DNA of 64,000 nucleotides, taken from assembly GCA_963773195.1 (NCBI GenBank), contig CAVZAE010000017.1:1-64000 (forward strand). Direction: 5' to 3'. The notes under the pieces were generated by a model. The model was not told the DNA's origin. It was given only the letters and a program-made list of their open reading frames with translations, and did not search any database. The stretch is from CAIWHR01 sp963773195. GTDB taxonomy: Bacteria > Pseudomonadota > Gammaproteobacteria > Burkholderiales > Casimicrobiaceae. The translations under genes were made by a program, and so were the position numbers. Below are positions 20,298 through 29,217 of this stretch, piece by piece (within the stretch, counting starts at the first letter, position 1; each line of letters begins with the position of its first letter).

Positions 20298-21329
20298 TCA
20301 CGCAGCGACGACCTGGACCTTCGTGCTCTTGCTCTTGTCGGCCGCAGCGCGGAAGGCGGCGACGGCGTCGTGCAGCGGATACTGACCCGAAAGGAGCGGC
20401 CGCACGTCGACGCGTCGCGTCGACAGGTATTCGACCGCCCAGTCGAACTCGATGCCCCAGCGGAACGCGCCGCGGAGGTCGAGCTCCTTCGCCATCAGCT
20501 CGTTGACGACGAACGGCAGCGGCTCGTGCGGCAGCGTGCCCGACCTGGACGACGACGCCGCCGCGCTTGCGTCGCCGCGACGCACGTCTTGAGCGCGGCG
20601 AAGTTGCCCGACACCTCGTAAGCGACGTCGAACTGCGGCGTCGCGAGCGCATCGGCGTCGCGGTCGGCACGCAGCACGACGTCGGCGCCGACCCGCTTCG
20701 CCTGCTCGAGCGGGCGGTCGAGCACGTCGGAGACGGTGATCGTGCGGGCGCCGGCGAGCCGCGCCGCCATCACGGTCAGGCAGCCGATCGTGCCCGCGCC
20801 CGTGATCAGCACGGACTTGCCGAGCAGATCCGCCCCCGCGATTGACGCGCGTGCAGCGCCACCGCCAGCGGCTCCGCGAACGCGAGCTCGCCCAGCGTGA
20901 TGTCGCCGTGCGACCGGATAGCACTGGCGCTCGCCCATCACGAAGTATTCCTGGAACATGCCCTGCACGTGCGGGAAGCAGGCTCGCGCTGCCGAGGAAG
21001 CGCATGTTGCGGCACAGGTGCTCGCGGCCCTCGCGGCAGTAGTCGCAGCGGCCGCAGGCATGCGACGGACTCACGGCGACCTTGTCGCCGACCTTGACGC
21101 GCGTGACGCCGGCGCCGACGCCGGCGACGACGGCGGACGCCTCGTGGCCCGGGATCAGCGGCTCGCGGACGACGAAGCTGCCGTTGCGCCCTTCGAAGTA
21201 GTAGTGGAGGTCGGAACCGCAGATACCGCCGGCGCCCAGACGCAGCAGGACTTCGCCGGGGCCCGCTTCGGGAACGTCGGCGGGTTCGATGCGCAGGTCT
21301 TCCTTCGCATGAATGCGGCAGGCGAGCAT
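20298..21329 (-). pseudogene. idnD: Zinc-dependent alcohol dehydrogenase, L-idonate 5-dehydrogenase-like, frame interrupted about five times
   Basis: The composite encodes about 343 residues of a zinc medium-chain dehydrogenase. It contains GAGGICGSDLHYYFEGRNGSF (catalytic Cys), GHEASAVV, the structural zinc loop CGRCDYCREGREHLC, FQEYFVMGERQCYP, GELAFAEPLAVALHAR, the NAD loop VLITGAGTIGCLTVM, and FRWGIEFDWAVEYLSTRRVDV. The start and the YYFEGRNGSFVVREPLIPGHE region fit L-idonate 5-dehydrogenases best. Frame changes fall near 20995, 20910, 20850 and twice near 20535-20550. It would oxidise a sugar acid between the TRAP importer and the dehydratases. An AGGAGA site precedes the ATG at 21329. 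Confidence 0.75.
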
Positions 21330-22063
21330 TGTCGTCTCCTCTTGCGAGTGCAGCGCGTCCCAGAGCCCGTTGGAAAAGCGCTTGTACGCCTGGTTCAGAT
21401 GCCGCTGCATCGCGGCGCGCGCCCCGCCGACGTCGCGCGCGGCGATCGCCTTCAGCACGGCGCGGTGCTCGGCCATCGCTGCGCTCCACAGCGCCGGCGA
21501 ATCGTAGTGGTGCTCGAGTTGCTGCGTAGAGCGGCCCCGTCCGCTCCTCCCACAGCATCTTGACCACGGCGACCAGCGCGCCGTTGCCGGTGGCCTCGGC
21601 GATGCGCAGATGGAACAGCCGGTCGCCCGCGAGCGGCTGTTTCTCCTCGTCGAGCTCCCGGTTCATCTGCGCCAAGCGCGTCGCTCGATCGCTGTCGACC
21701 TGCGCCTTCTGTCGCGTTCTTGGCCGCGAGCGCCGCGCATTCGCTCTCGATGACGTAGCGCGCGCGCAGGAGCTCGAACGGGCCCGCCTCCGCCTCGACG
21801 TGCGAGGGGCGGCCCCCGGCCTCCACGCCATTCGTGCTCAGCACGTAGATGCCCGAGCCGATCCGCACTTCGACCAGTCCCTCGACCTCGAGCGCGATCA
21901 GCGCCTCGCGCACCGACGGCCGCGAGACGCCGAGCTGTCTGGCAAGATCGCGCTCCGGCGGCAGGCGCGCGCCCGCGGAAAATTCGCCCGACGCGATCAG
22001 TGCGCGAATCTGGTCCGCGATCTGCCGGTACAAGCGGCGTGGCTCGATGCTCTGGAACGGCAT
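21330..22063 (-). pseudogene. GntR family (FadR subfamily) regulator, frame interrupted twice
   Basis: The composite encodes about 240 residues. Residues 1-70 are the GntR winged helix (RLYRQIADQIRALIASGEFSAGARLPPERDLARQLGVSRPSVREAL in outline); the rest is an FCD-type sensor domain (ARYVIESECAALAAKNA, DRLFHLRIAEATGNGALVAVV, HRAVLKAIAARDVGGARAAMQRHL). Shifts occur near 21715 and 21535. As read, the last part runs into idnD without a stop in the same phase. It is the first gene of the minus-strand operon and lies 94 bp from a TGGTATTACCA palindrome typical of FadR-type operators, so autoregulation and control of the divergent dehydratase are likely. Confidence 0.82.
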
Positions 22064-22156
22064 GGGAGGACGGGGCGCGACGGCGCGGGCGGATCGGAAT
22101 GCGCGGGGCCCGACCCCGGCGCCCGAAGGCTAAACGCGCGCCCTCAATTGGTCAAG

Positions 22157-22190
22157 TGGTATTACCAGTCGGCGCGCCAGCGGTTACAAT
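22157..22190 (+). promoter_or_regulatory. FadR/GntR-type operator overlapping a promoter
   Basis: TGGTATTACCA at 22157-22167 is a perfect palindrome (TGGT-ATT-ACCA) of the TGGTNNNACCA form bound by FadR-subfamily GntR proteins. It overlaps a plausible -35 box TTACCA (22162-22167), with TACAAT (22185-22190) 17 bases further on, ahead of the plus-strand dehydratase. The gntR start lies on the other side at 22063. Repression of the dehydratase and of gntR from one site is the simplest reading. Confidence 0.65.
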
Positions 22191-22231
22191 GAAGCGGCGC
22201 TGCCAATGACTCTCGGGATGGCGCCTTTCCC

Positions 22232-23482
22232 GTGTCCGCCACCACCATCTCCGCGATCCGCGCGACGCCGGTGACCCTGCCGCTCGAAGCGCCGCTGCTC
22301 CACAGCAACGGCGCGCACTGGGGCCGGTTCGTGCGCACGATCGTCGAAGTGGAATCGAACGACGGCTACGTCGGCCTGGGCGAGATGGGCGGCGGCGGCG
22401 AAGACGCGGCACGCGCGTTCGCGGCGCTCGCCGACTACCTGCGTGGCCATGACGTATTCCGGCTCGAGGCAATGCGGTTCGCGATCTGCAATCCGACGGC
22501 GAGCCTCTACAACAACCGCACGCAGCTCCACGCGGCGATCGAGTTCGCATGCCTCGACATCATGGGTCAGAAGCTCGGCGTGCCGGTCCATGCTCTCCTG
22601 GGCGGCAAGCTGCGCGACGAGGTCGAGTTCGCGAGCTACCTCTTCTTTCGCTACAACGACCCGCAGACCGGCGGCGGCGAAGTGCGGACTGCCGAACAGC
22701 TCGTCGCCCACGCCAAAGCGCTCAAGGCCGAGCACGGATTCCGCGTGCACAAGCTCAAGGGAGGCGTCTACCCGCCGGCGTACGAGCTGTCCTGCTATCG
22801 CGCGCTGGCGGCCGCGCTTCCCGCCGACCGCTTTCGCTACGATCCGAACAGCGCGCTGTCCCTGGCCGATGCGATCGATTTCGGACGCGGGATCCTCGAC
22901 CTCCGCAACGACTACTACGAAGACCCGGTCTGGGGCCTCCCGCAGCTCGCGCGCCTCAAGGAGTTCGTATCGTTGCCGATCGCGACCAACACGGTCGTCG
23001 TCAACTTCGAGCAACTGGCGGCGAACGAGCGCTTTCGTGCGGTTGACGTCGTGCTGCTCGACACCACGTTCTGGGGCGGGATCCGGCCGTGCATCAAGGC
23101 CGCTGGCGTGTGCGAGACGCTGGGCGTCGGCGTCGCGGTTCACAGCTCGGGCGAGCTTGGTATCCAGCTCGCGACGATGCTCCATATGGGTGCGGTCGTC
23201 CCGAACCTGGGCTACGCGGCCGATGCTCACTATCATCACCTGCGGGATGACGTCATCGTCGGCGGCAAGATGGCCTACGCGAACGGCGCGATCCGCGTGC
23301 CCGACGGCAAGGGCCTGGGCGTGGTGCTCGACCGCGCGAAGCTCGCGCAGTACCACGAGCTCTATCGCGAGCTGGGCGGTTATCCCTACGATCGCGATCC
23401 CGGCCGGCCGGGCTGGTACCCGACGATTCCGAACAGCGACTGGGCCAATCCAAACGTCTCGTTGCGTCCTAACCTAAGATAG
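22232..23482 (+). CDS. Glucarate dehydratase-type enzyme (enolase superfamily)
   Basis: A 416-residue enolase-superfamily enzyme of the glucarate dehydratase subgroup. The barrel shows the catalytic K-x-K (RVHKLKGGVYPP), metal ligands in FRYDPNSALSL and YYEDPVWGL, the ATNTVV asparagine strand, and the histidine in VAVHSSGELGIQLATM. Dehydration of a sugar diacid or aldonate to a keto-deoxy acid is expected; glucarate itself is only one candidate. The start is GTG at 22232, as no in-frame ATG fits the family N-terminus. It is the first gene of a plus-strand unit with an SDR and a FAH enzyme, downstream of the GntR operator. Confidence 0.87.
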   Translation: MSATTISAIRATPVTLPLEAPLLHSNGAHWGRFVRTIVEVESNDGYVGLGEMGGGGEDAARAFAALADYLRGHDVFRLEAMRFAICNPTASLYNNRTQLHAAIEFACLDIMGQKLGVPVHALLGGKLRDEVEFASYLFFRYNDPQTGGGEVRTAEQLVAHAKALKAEHGFRVHKLKGGVYPPAYELSCYRALAAALPADRFRYDPNSALSLADAIDFGRGILDLRNDYYEDPVWGLPQLARLKEFVSLPIATNTVVVNFEQLAANERFRAVDVVLLDTTFWGGIRPCIKAAGVCETLGVGVAVHSSGELGIQLATMLHMGAVVPNLGYAADAHYHHLRDDVIVGGKMAYANGAIRVPDGKGLGVVLDRAKLAQYHELYRELGGYPYDRDPGRPGWYPTIPNSDWANPNVSLRPNLR

Positions 23483-23535
23483 AACCGAGGCGCGGCCGTT
23501 TATTGCCGCGGGCCTCGGGTCCAAGGAGAAGTTTT

Positions 23536-24366
23536 ATGAGCGATAGACTGGCGGGCAAGACGGCGCTCGTCACCGCCGCCGGACAAGGGATCGGCCGCGC
23601 GAGCGCGCTCGCCATGGCGGCCGAAGGCGCCCAGGTGTTCGCGACCGATGTGAACCCGAAGCTCGTCGCGACCTACGGCAAGGCCCCGAACATCGCGGCG
23701 CGCGTCCTCGACGTGCTCGACGACGCCGCCGTGGCGAAGACGTTCGACGAGCTGCCGCCCCTCGACATCCTGTTCAACTGCGCGGGCTTCGTCCACAACG
23801 GAACCATTCTCGACTGCACGCCGAAGGACTGGGACTTCAGTTTCAATCTCAACGTCCGCGCGATGTACGTGACGATCCGGGCCGCGTTGCCGAAAATGCT
23901 CGAGAAGGGCGGCGCCAGCATCATCAACATGGCGTCGATCGCCGGCTCGATCAAAGGGCTTCCGAACCGCTTCGCCTACGGGGCGTCGAAGGCGGCGGTG
24001 ATCGGCCTCACGAAGGCGGTCGCTGCCGACTACGTGACCAAGGGCATTCGCTGCAACGCGATCGCGCCCGGCACGGTCGACACACCGTCCTTGCACGATC
24101 GCATCGCCGCCTTCGAGAATCCGGAAGAAGCGCGCAAGGCATTCATCGCGCGCCAGCCGATGGGCCGGCTCGCGAAAGCCGAGGAGATCGCGCCGCTCGT
24201 CGTGTTCCTTGCTTCGGACGAAGCGGCCTTCATTACAGGCAACGTGTATTCCTGCGATGGCGGGATGACCATTTGGGTTCACGTCGTCATTCCCGCGAAA
24301 GCGGGAATCCAGTGTCTTCCGACGAACGACGCTGGGTCCCCGCCTCCGCGGGGACGACGAGCATAA
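23536..24366 (+). CDS. SDR oxidoreductase, 2-keto-3-deoxy-L-fuconate dehydrogenase-like, C-terminus extended by a repeat
   Basis: A 276-residue short-chain dehydrogenase. The cofactor loop is VTAAGQGIGRASA, and the active site is SI-N-MAS with YGASKAAVIGL. The end of the normal domain is ITGNVYSCDGGMTI. From there the frame runs straight into a repeat element, adding WVHVVIPAKAGIQ and a further arginine/proline-rich tail of about 30 residues before the stop at 24366. Similar SDRs oxidise 2-keto-3-deoxy sugar acids to 2,4-diketo acids, the substrate of the FAH hydrolase that follows 12 bp later. The ATG at 23536 has AAGGAGAAG upstream. The added tail is unlikely to be part of the fold. Confidence 0.88.
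   Translation: MSDRLAGKTALVTAAGQGIGRASALAMAAEGAQVFATDVNPKLVATYGKAPNIAARVLDVLDDAAVAKTFDELPPLDILFNCAGFVHNGTILDCTPKDWDFSFNLNVRAMYVTIRAALPKMLEKGGASIINMASIAGSIKGLPNRFAYGASKAAVIGLTKAVAADYVTKGIRCNAIAPGTVDTPSLHDRIAAFENPEEARKAFIARQPMGRLAKAEEIAPLVVFLASDEAAFITGNVYSCDGGMTIWVHVVIPAKAGIQCLPTNDAGSPPPRGRRA
24285..24359. repeat. REP/BIME-like repeat inserted at the 3' end of the SDR gene
   Basis: Two dyads: CGTCATTCCCGCGAAAGCGGGAATCCAG (given in two parts here: CGTCATTCCCGCG and GCGGGAATCCAG, 24285-24312) and CTGGGTCCCCGCC..GCGGGGACGACG (24332-24359). The element is the same as at 19134-19260. It sits inside the open frame of the SDR and replaces its expected stop. Confidence 0.9.
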
Positions 24367-24377
24367 CAGGAGACGAA

Positions 24378-25235
24378 ATGAAACTCGTACGCTACGGACC
24401 CGCCGGCAAGGAAAAGCCAGGCCTGATCGACGCCGACGGCAAGCTGCGCGATCTTTCGCGCAAGGTGAAGGACATCAACGCCGCGAGCCTCGCGCCCGGC
24501 GAGCTCGCGAAGCTCCGCAAGCTCGATCCAAGGAAGTTGCCGTTGGTGAAGGGCCGTCCGCGGCTTGGCCCGTGCGTCGCGACGCCGTCGAAGTTCGTCG
24601 CGATCGGCCTCAACTACAGCGATCACGCGAAGGAGTCGGGGAATCCGATCCCCGAGCATCCCGTCGTTTTCTTCAAGGCCCAAACCTGCATCGTCGGCCC
24701 CAACGACAACGTCGTGGCCCCACGCGATTCGACCCAGCTCGACTGGGAAGTCGAACTGGGTGTTGTGATCAGCCGCACCGCGCGTTACGTTGAACCGAAG
24801 GATGGGCTCAAGTACGTGGCCGGCTATTGTGTCGTCAACGATGTCTCCGAGCGCGACTTCCAGTTGAAGAAGAGCGCGACGCAGTGGAACAAGGGCAAGG
24901 GCTGCGACACGTTCGGGCCGATTGGACCGTGGCTCGTCACGACGGACGAGATCAAGGATCCGCAGAACCTCGGGCTCTGGCTCGACGTCAACGGCCAGCG
25001 CCGGCAGACGGGCAGCACGAAGACGATGATCTTCAGCGTAGCGCAGCTCGTGTCCGACGTCTCGCGCTACATGACGCTGCTTCCGGGCGACCTGATCACG
25101 ACGGGCACGCCGCCGGGTGTTGCGCTCGGAATGAAGCCGCCCGTGTGGCTGCAACCCGGCGACGTCATGACGCTGGGCGTCGACGGGCTGGGCGAGCAGC
25201 AACAGAAGGTGGTTGCGTACAAGAAGGGGCGCTAG
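24378..25235 (+). CDS. FAH family hydrolase, 2,4-diketo-3-deoxy-L-fuconate hydrolase-like
   Basis: A 285-residue fumarylacetoacetate hydrolase family enzyme. Metal-binding and active-site features include KFVAIGLNYSDHAKESGNP, the glutamates of LDWEVELGVVI, VVNDVSERDFQ, KGCDTFGPIGPWLVTTDE and LITTGTPPGVALGMKPP. Related enzymes cleave 2,4-diketo-3-deoxy-L-fuconate to pyruvate and L-lactate; FAH proteins with this start are often labelled ureidoglycolate lyase, which the context does not support. An AGGAGA site precedes the ATG at 24378. It completes a three-gene dehydratase, dehydrogenase, hydrolase unit. Confidence 0.87.
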   Translation: MKLVRYGPAGKEKPGLIDADGKLRDLSRKVKDINAASLAPGELAKLRKLDPRKLPLVKGRPRLGPCVATPSKFVAIGLNYSDHAKESGNPIPEHPVVFFKAQTCIVGPNDNVVAPRDSTQLDWEVELGVVISRTARYVEPKDGLKYVAGYCVVNDVSERDFQLKKSATQWNKGKGCDTFGPIGPWLVTTDEIKDPQNLGLWLDVNGQRRQTGSTKTMIFSVAQLVSDVSRYMTLLPGDLITTGTPPGVALGMKPPVWLQPGDVMTLGVDGLGEQQQKVVAYKKGR

Positions 25236-25237
25236 CC

Positions 25238-26425
25238 CTACAGCAAGCCGCGCCGCGCAAGGTTGCGCGCGAGCGCGCCCGCCCCCAACGTCCAGGGGGC
25301 GATCCGGTCGGAGCGCTCGACACGGTTGACGAGTGCGCCGAGCGCCGGCGTCGCCACGGTGACGATGTCGCCGACCGTGTGCGTGAAGCCCTGGCCGGGC
25401 GCGTGACGGTCCTTGGTCGGTGCGAACATCGTGCCGAGGAACAGCACGAACCCGTCCGGGTACTGGTGATTGGCGCCGATCGCCTGCGCCACGAGATCTT
25501 CCGGGTCGCGGCTGATCATCGCCATCGAGCTCTCGCCATCGAGCGTGAAGCCCTCGGGGCCATCGACGCGCATCGCCAGCGTCGCCTTGCGCACGTCGTC
25601 GATACCGAAGTGCTCGTCGAACAGGCGGATGAAAGGACCAATCGCGCACGACGCATTGTTGTCCTTCGCCTTGCCGAGGAGCAGCGCGCTGCGACCTTCG
25701 AAGTCCCGCAGGTTTACGTCATTGCCGAGCGTCGCCCCGCCGATCTTTCCGCGGCTGTTGACCGCCAGCACGATCTCGGGCTCGGGGTTGTTCCATTCCG
25801 ACTTCGGATGAATGCCGATGTCGGCACCCGTCCCCACCGCTGACATCGGCTGCGACTTGGTGAAGATCTCGGCGTCGGGACCGATCCCCACCTCGAGGTA
25901 CTGCGACCACACGCGCTGCTCGATCAGCGCGTTCTTGAGCCGCGCGGCTTCGGGCGATCCCGGGCGCACCCGCGACAGATCGTCACCAATGATCGCGACG
26001 ACCGCCTTGCGCACGGACTCGGCCTTCGCCGGGTCGCCGCGCGCCTGCTCCTCGATGACGCGCTCGAGCATGCTCGACACGAAGGTCACGCCGGCGGCCT
26101 TGATCGCGGCGAGGTCGCAGGGCGCGAGAAACCAGGGCGAGCCCGTGTCGCGACCCTCGGGCGCCGAATTGGCGAGCGTTACCCGGGAGTCCGCGATGCG
26201 CGGCAAATCGCGCGCCGCCCGGATTGCTGCGGCCGGCCCGTCGCGCTCGAGCAGCTCCGACATCGTCGGCGCGACATGCGAGAGATCGAAGACGCCCTCC
26301 GCCGTCACGCGGATCAAGGCCGGACCGTCGACTCCGGGCAGAAAAGCGCGGCCGACGAGCATGGCTCTCGCGTGGTCCGAAGGGAGGGTCGCCTCGAGCG
26401 TCAACCGCTGTCGAATCGGGTTCAT
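25238..26425 (-). CDS. FAH family 2-keto-3-deoxy-pentonate dehydratase-like enzyme (XylX type)
   Basis: A 395-residue FAH-superfamily protein of the longer type, with FVSSMLERVIEEQARGD, GIHPKSEWNNPEPEIVLAVN (metal-binding acidic residues), GNDVNLRDFEGRSALLLGKAKDNNASCAIGPF and FLGTMFAPTKDR. The length and motifs fit the group that includes Caulobacter XylX, which dehydrates 2-keto-3-deoxy-D-xylonate to alpha-ketoglutarate semialdehyde. That would follow the IlvD/Edd dehydratase at 8.3-10.1 kb. It converges with the other FAH gene, the stops 2 bp apart. TATAAT at 26463-26458 on the minus strand is a likely -10 box. Confidence 0.82.
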   Translation of the reverse strand: MNPIRQRLTLEATLPSDHARAMLVGRAFLPGVDGPALIRVTAEGVFDLSHVAPTMSELLERDGPAAAIRAARDLPRIADSRVTLANSAPEGRDTGSPWFLAPCDLAAIKAAGVTFVSSMLERVIEEQARGDPAKAESVRKAVVAIIGDDLSRVRPGSPEAARLKNALIEQRVWSQYLEVGIGPDAEIFTKSQPMSAVGTGADIGIHPKSEWNNPEPEIVLAVNSRGKIGGATLGNDVNLRDFEGRSALLLGKAKDNNASCAIGPFIRLFDEHFGIDDVRKATLAMRVDGPEGFTLDGESSMAMISRDPEDLVAQAIGANHQYPDGFVLFLGTMFAPTKDRHAPGQGFTHTVGDIVTVATPALGALVNRVERSDRIAPWTLGAGALARNLARRGLL

Positions 26426-26552
26426 CGGTCCTTTCCTCGCCTGCGCGGGACGGCCCGATTATAGGAGGGGCGCGCGACCCCGCGGTCGTTTTTCCTGCAT
26501 ACTTGCCACTGCCGCGACGTCCTGATCGTCGCGAGTCTTGCGGAGGATTGCG

Positions 26553-26957
26553 ATGGCGCTGGTGCCGTTCGTCGACTATGGAAACGCGCCGGACCGCGTG
26601 CGCGCCGTCTACGACGACATCATGGCGACGCGCGGGACCGACTGGGTCAACAACTTCTGGAAAGCGCTCGCGAACGACCCGCCGATGCTCGAGCGCATCT
26701 GGAGCTCGGTCAAGCAGGTGATGGCGCCGGGCGCGCTCGACCCGCTCACGAAGGAGATGATCTACGTGGCCGTGAGCGTCACCAACAACTGCGAGTATTG
26801 CATCATGTCGCACACGGCCGGTGCCCGGGCCAAGGGCATGACGGCGGCGATGTACCACGAGCTCCTCGCGGTGGTCGCGCTCGCGAACGAAACCAACCGC
26901 CTCGCCAACGGCTACCGGGTCGACGTCGACGATCGGTTCAAGGCGCCTGTTGTCTGA
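26553..26957 (+). CDS. Carboxymuconolactone decarboxylase / AhpD-like family protein
   Basis: A 134-residue all-helical protein. The redox pair C-x-x-C appears in TNNCEYCIMSHTAGARAKGM, the AhpD-type active-site motif. The preceding DPLTKEMIYVAVS is also typical. Members act as alkylhydroperoxidase-like thiol enzymes or as decarboxylases; the CxxC plus H favours the first. The ATG at 26553 has CGGAGGA upstream. The pip gene follows in the same direction. Confidence 0.85.
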   Translation: MALVPFVDYGNAPDRVRAVYDDIMATRGTDWVNNFWKALANDPPMLERIWSSVKQVMAPGALDPLTKEMIYVAVSVTNNCEYCIMSHTAGARAKGMTAAMYHELLAVVALANETNRLANGYRVDVDDRFKAPVV

Positions 26958-26976
26958 TTCGAACACGACCTTCACG

Positions 26977-27948
26977 ATGCCCGACAACCCTCTTACCCGC
27001 GATTCGGTTCTTTTTCCCGAGACCGATCCGTACGTTTCCGGACGCCTCGCCGTCGACTCGCTGCACACGCTCTATTGGGAGAGTTGCGGCCGTGCCGACG
27101 GGGTGCCCGTCGTGTTCCTGCACGGCGGCCCCGGCGGCGGCTGCCTGCCGCATCACCGCCGCTACTTCGATCCGTCGTTCTGGCGCATCGTGCTCGTCGA
27201 CCAGCGCGGCGCGGGACGTTCGACGCCCGTGGCCGAGCTCGAAGGCAACACCACGCAGGCCCTCGTCGCCGACCTCGATCGTCTGCGCGCGCACCTTAAA
27301 ATCAACCGCTGGCTGGTGTTCGGCGGCTCGTGGGGCTCGACGCTCGCGCTCGCATACTCCGAAGCGCACCCGCAGCGCTGCCTCGGGCTCGTGCTCCGCG
27401 GCATCTTCCTAGCGCAGCGCGCGGAGATCGATTGGTTCATGCAAGGGATGCGCCAGATCTTTCCGGAGGCCTGGCGCGCCTTCGCGGGCTTCCTGCCCGA
27501 GGCAGAGCGCGGAAATCTCCTCGTCAGCTACTACCGCCGGCTGGTCGATCCCGACCCTGCCGTGCATCTGCCGGCCGCGCACGCCTGGGATCGCTATGAA
27601 GGCGCGTGCTCGACACTCTTGCCCGGCAACGACCCCGCGCCGAAGTTCGACAGCGACGCGGCCGCGCTGGCGATCGCCCGCATCGAGGCGCATTACTTCG
27701 TGCACGACGCGTTCCTGCAGCAGGGCGAGCTGCTGGCGGGCCTGCCCCGGATCCGTCATCTGCCGTGCACGATCGTCCAGGGCCGCTACGACATCGTATG
27801 TCCGCCGATCACGGCCGAGCTCCTCGCGCGCGCCTGGCCCGAGTCCGAATACGTCGTCGTTCCCGATGCTGGGCACTCGGTCCGCGAGCCCGGCATCACG
27901 CGCGAGCTCGTCGCCGCCGTCAAGCGGATGCAGGTGAAGGTCGTCTAG
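26977..27948 (+). CDS. pip: Proline iminopeptidase
   Basis: A 323-residue alpha/beta hydrolase of peptidase family S33 that removes N-terminal proline from peptides in the cytoplasm. The oxyanion loop is FLHGGPGGGCLPHHRRYFDP, the nucleophile is in GGSWGSTLAL, the acid in IVQGRYDIVCPP and the histidine in VPDAGHSV. DQRGAGRST is also diagnostic. The ATG at 26977 is chosen; a TTG at 26950 overlapping the previous gene would add nine residues. Its TAG stop shares CTAG with the stop of the convergent yceI-like gene. Confidence 0.92.
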   Translation: MPDNPLTRDSVLFPETDPYVSGRLAVDSLHTLYWESCGRADGVPVVFLHGGPGGGCLPHHRRYFDPSFWRIVLVDQRGAGRSTPVAELEGNTTQALVADLDRLRAHLKINRWLVFGGSWGSTLALAYSEAHPQRCLGLVLRGIFLAQRAEIDWFMQGMRQIFPEAWRAFAGFLPEAERGNLLVSYYRRLVDPDPAVHLPAAHAWDRYEGACSTLLPGNDPAPKFDSDAAALAIARIEAHYFVHDAFLQQGELLAGLPRIRHLPCTIVQGRYDIVCPPITAELLARAWPESEYVVVPDAGHSVREPGITRELVAAVKRMQVKVV

Positions 27949-28562
27949 CGCGCAGCCGCGGCGTCACGTTGCTTGAGCGCGCTCACGGCGAAGGTCAGGA
28001 GCACTTCGTCGCCCACCAGCGGATAGCCGTAGTCGATGCCGAACTCCCGGCGGGAGATCCGGCCGACGATCTCGGCGTCGCAGCGCTCGCCGCCCTCGGC
28101 CGTGTTCGGCCCGCAGTGGACGTCGCGCACCTCGAGGCGCACGGGGCGCGTGACTCCGCGCAAGGTGAGCTCACCGTCGACCGCGACCAGCTTGTGCCCG
28201 GCGAAGCTCATCGTGGTGGACCGGAACTCGAGCTTCGGATAGTGCGCCGCGTCGAGCATGTCCTCGCCCCGCACGAAGCGGTCGCGCAGATCCCAGCCGG
28301 TGTCGACGGTCGCTGTGTCGACGGTCAGGTCGACGCCGCCGGTCTCGGTGTCCGCGTCGTACGCGATCCGGCCATGCGCTTGCCCGAAGCGGCCGTTCTG
28401 GATGAACACGCCGAGCTGCGTTACCTCGAAGGCCACCGACGTCCGCTCGGGGTCGACGCGATACACGTCGCCCAGCCGCGCGACCGCCGGCACGATGGCC
28501 GCCACCGCGGCTACGGCGAGCACGCAGGCGCGGGCCATGGTCCTGACGAATGGGCGCCCCAT
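27945..28562 (-). CDS. YceI family periplasmic protein
   Basis: A 205-residue secreted lipocalin-like protein. A signal sequence (MARACVLAVAAVAAIVPAVA) is followed by the YceI barrel: YRVDPERTSVAFEVTQLGVF, GRFGQAHGRIAYD, FVRGEDMLDAAHYPKLEFRST and LTLRGVTRPVRLEV. YceI proteins bind isoprenoid or fatty-acid-like ligands. The ATG at 28562 has CAGGG close by; the ATG at 28538 gives a cleaner signal peptide and is an equal alternative. It follows cytochrome b561 on the same strand, a common pairing. Confidence 0.9.
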   Translation of the reverse strand: MGRPFVRTMARACVLAVAAVAAIVPAVARLGDVYRVDPERTSVAFEVTQLGVFIQNGRFGQAHGRIAYDADTETGGVDLTVDTATVDTGWDLRDRFVRGEDMLDAAHYPKLEFRSTTMSFAGHKLVAVDGELTLRGVTRPVRLEVRDVHCGPNTAEGGERCDAEIVGRISRREFGIDYGYPLVGDEVLLTFAVSALKQRDAAAAR

Positions 28563-28616
28563 GCCCTGAAAACAGCGCGCATGGCGCATCCATTCCGTTT
28601 CATCGGTTGCATGGCG

Positions 28617-29159
28617 CTAGACTCGCCGCAGGAAAGGCAGCATCCGCGGCAGCACTCCGTCGCGATTCATCACATGATGCTTCAACGCGGCGCCGATGTG
28701 CAGGATCACGAGTGCGACGAGACCGATATTGAGCGTCACGTGAACTGCCTTCAGCACGCCGGCAAGTGCCTTGTCCTTCGGCACGAGGTCGGGCAGCGGT
28801 ACGAGTCCAAGGTAGACGACCGAAACGCCGGTCGCCGAGCTGTAGATCCAGCCCGACAAGGGAATTGCGAACATGAGCACGTAGAGGATGGCGTGCGTCA
28901 TCGTGGCGGTCCGGCGCTGCCAATCCGGCATCGCAATGGGCGGCGGTGGCGGATGAAACTGCCGCCATGCGAGACGGAGGGAGGCCACGATGAAGACGGT
29001 GATGCCGATCCACTTGTGATAACTGAAGAGACGAAGCTTGAGCGGCGAGAGCTCGAGTCCAACCATCGACACGCCAAGCGTGAGATTGGCGACGATCAGG
29101 AGCGCGGCGAGCCAGTGAAGCGCGATCGCCGTCCTGGTGTACCCAGCGTCCGTTGTCAT
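28617..29159 (-). CDS. Cytochrome b561 family protein
   Basis: A 180-residue four-helix inner-membrane haem protein. Haem-ligand histidines are visible in TAIALHWLAALLIVANL, LFSYHKWIGITVFIVASLRL, ATMTHAILYVLMFAIPLSGW and VTLNIGLVALVILHIGAALKHH. It likely passes electrons at the quinone level. The ATG at 29159 gives the normal short start MTTDAGYTRTAIALHW; two further in-frame ATGs upstream are possible. Divergent from the patatin-porin gene, with only about 80 bp between. Confidence 0.9.
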   Translation of the reverse strand: MTTDAGYTRTAIALHWLAALLIVANLTLGVSMVGLELSPLKLRLFSYHKWIGITVFIVASLRLAWRQFHPPPPPIAMPDWQRRTATMTHAILYVLMFAIPLSGWIYSSATGVSVVYLGLVPLPDLVPKDKALAGVLKAVHVTLNIGLVALVILHIGAALKHHVMNRDGVLPRMLPFLRRV

Positions 29160-29217
29160 CGTGGCGACGACCATAGGGCTCGCCCCTCGCACTGTCAAAT
29201 CGCCGTGCCGCAGTCGC

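Noticed and set aside
20298..22063. Apparent GntR-IdnD fusion protein (same phase, no stop between)
   Set aside because: idnD has its own ribosome site and normal start at 21329, and both genes carry several frame breaks, so the missing stop is probably a result of the indels.
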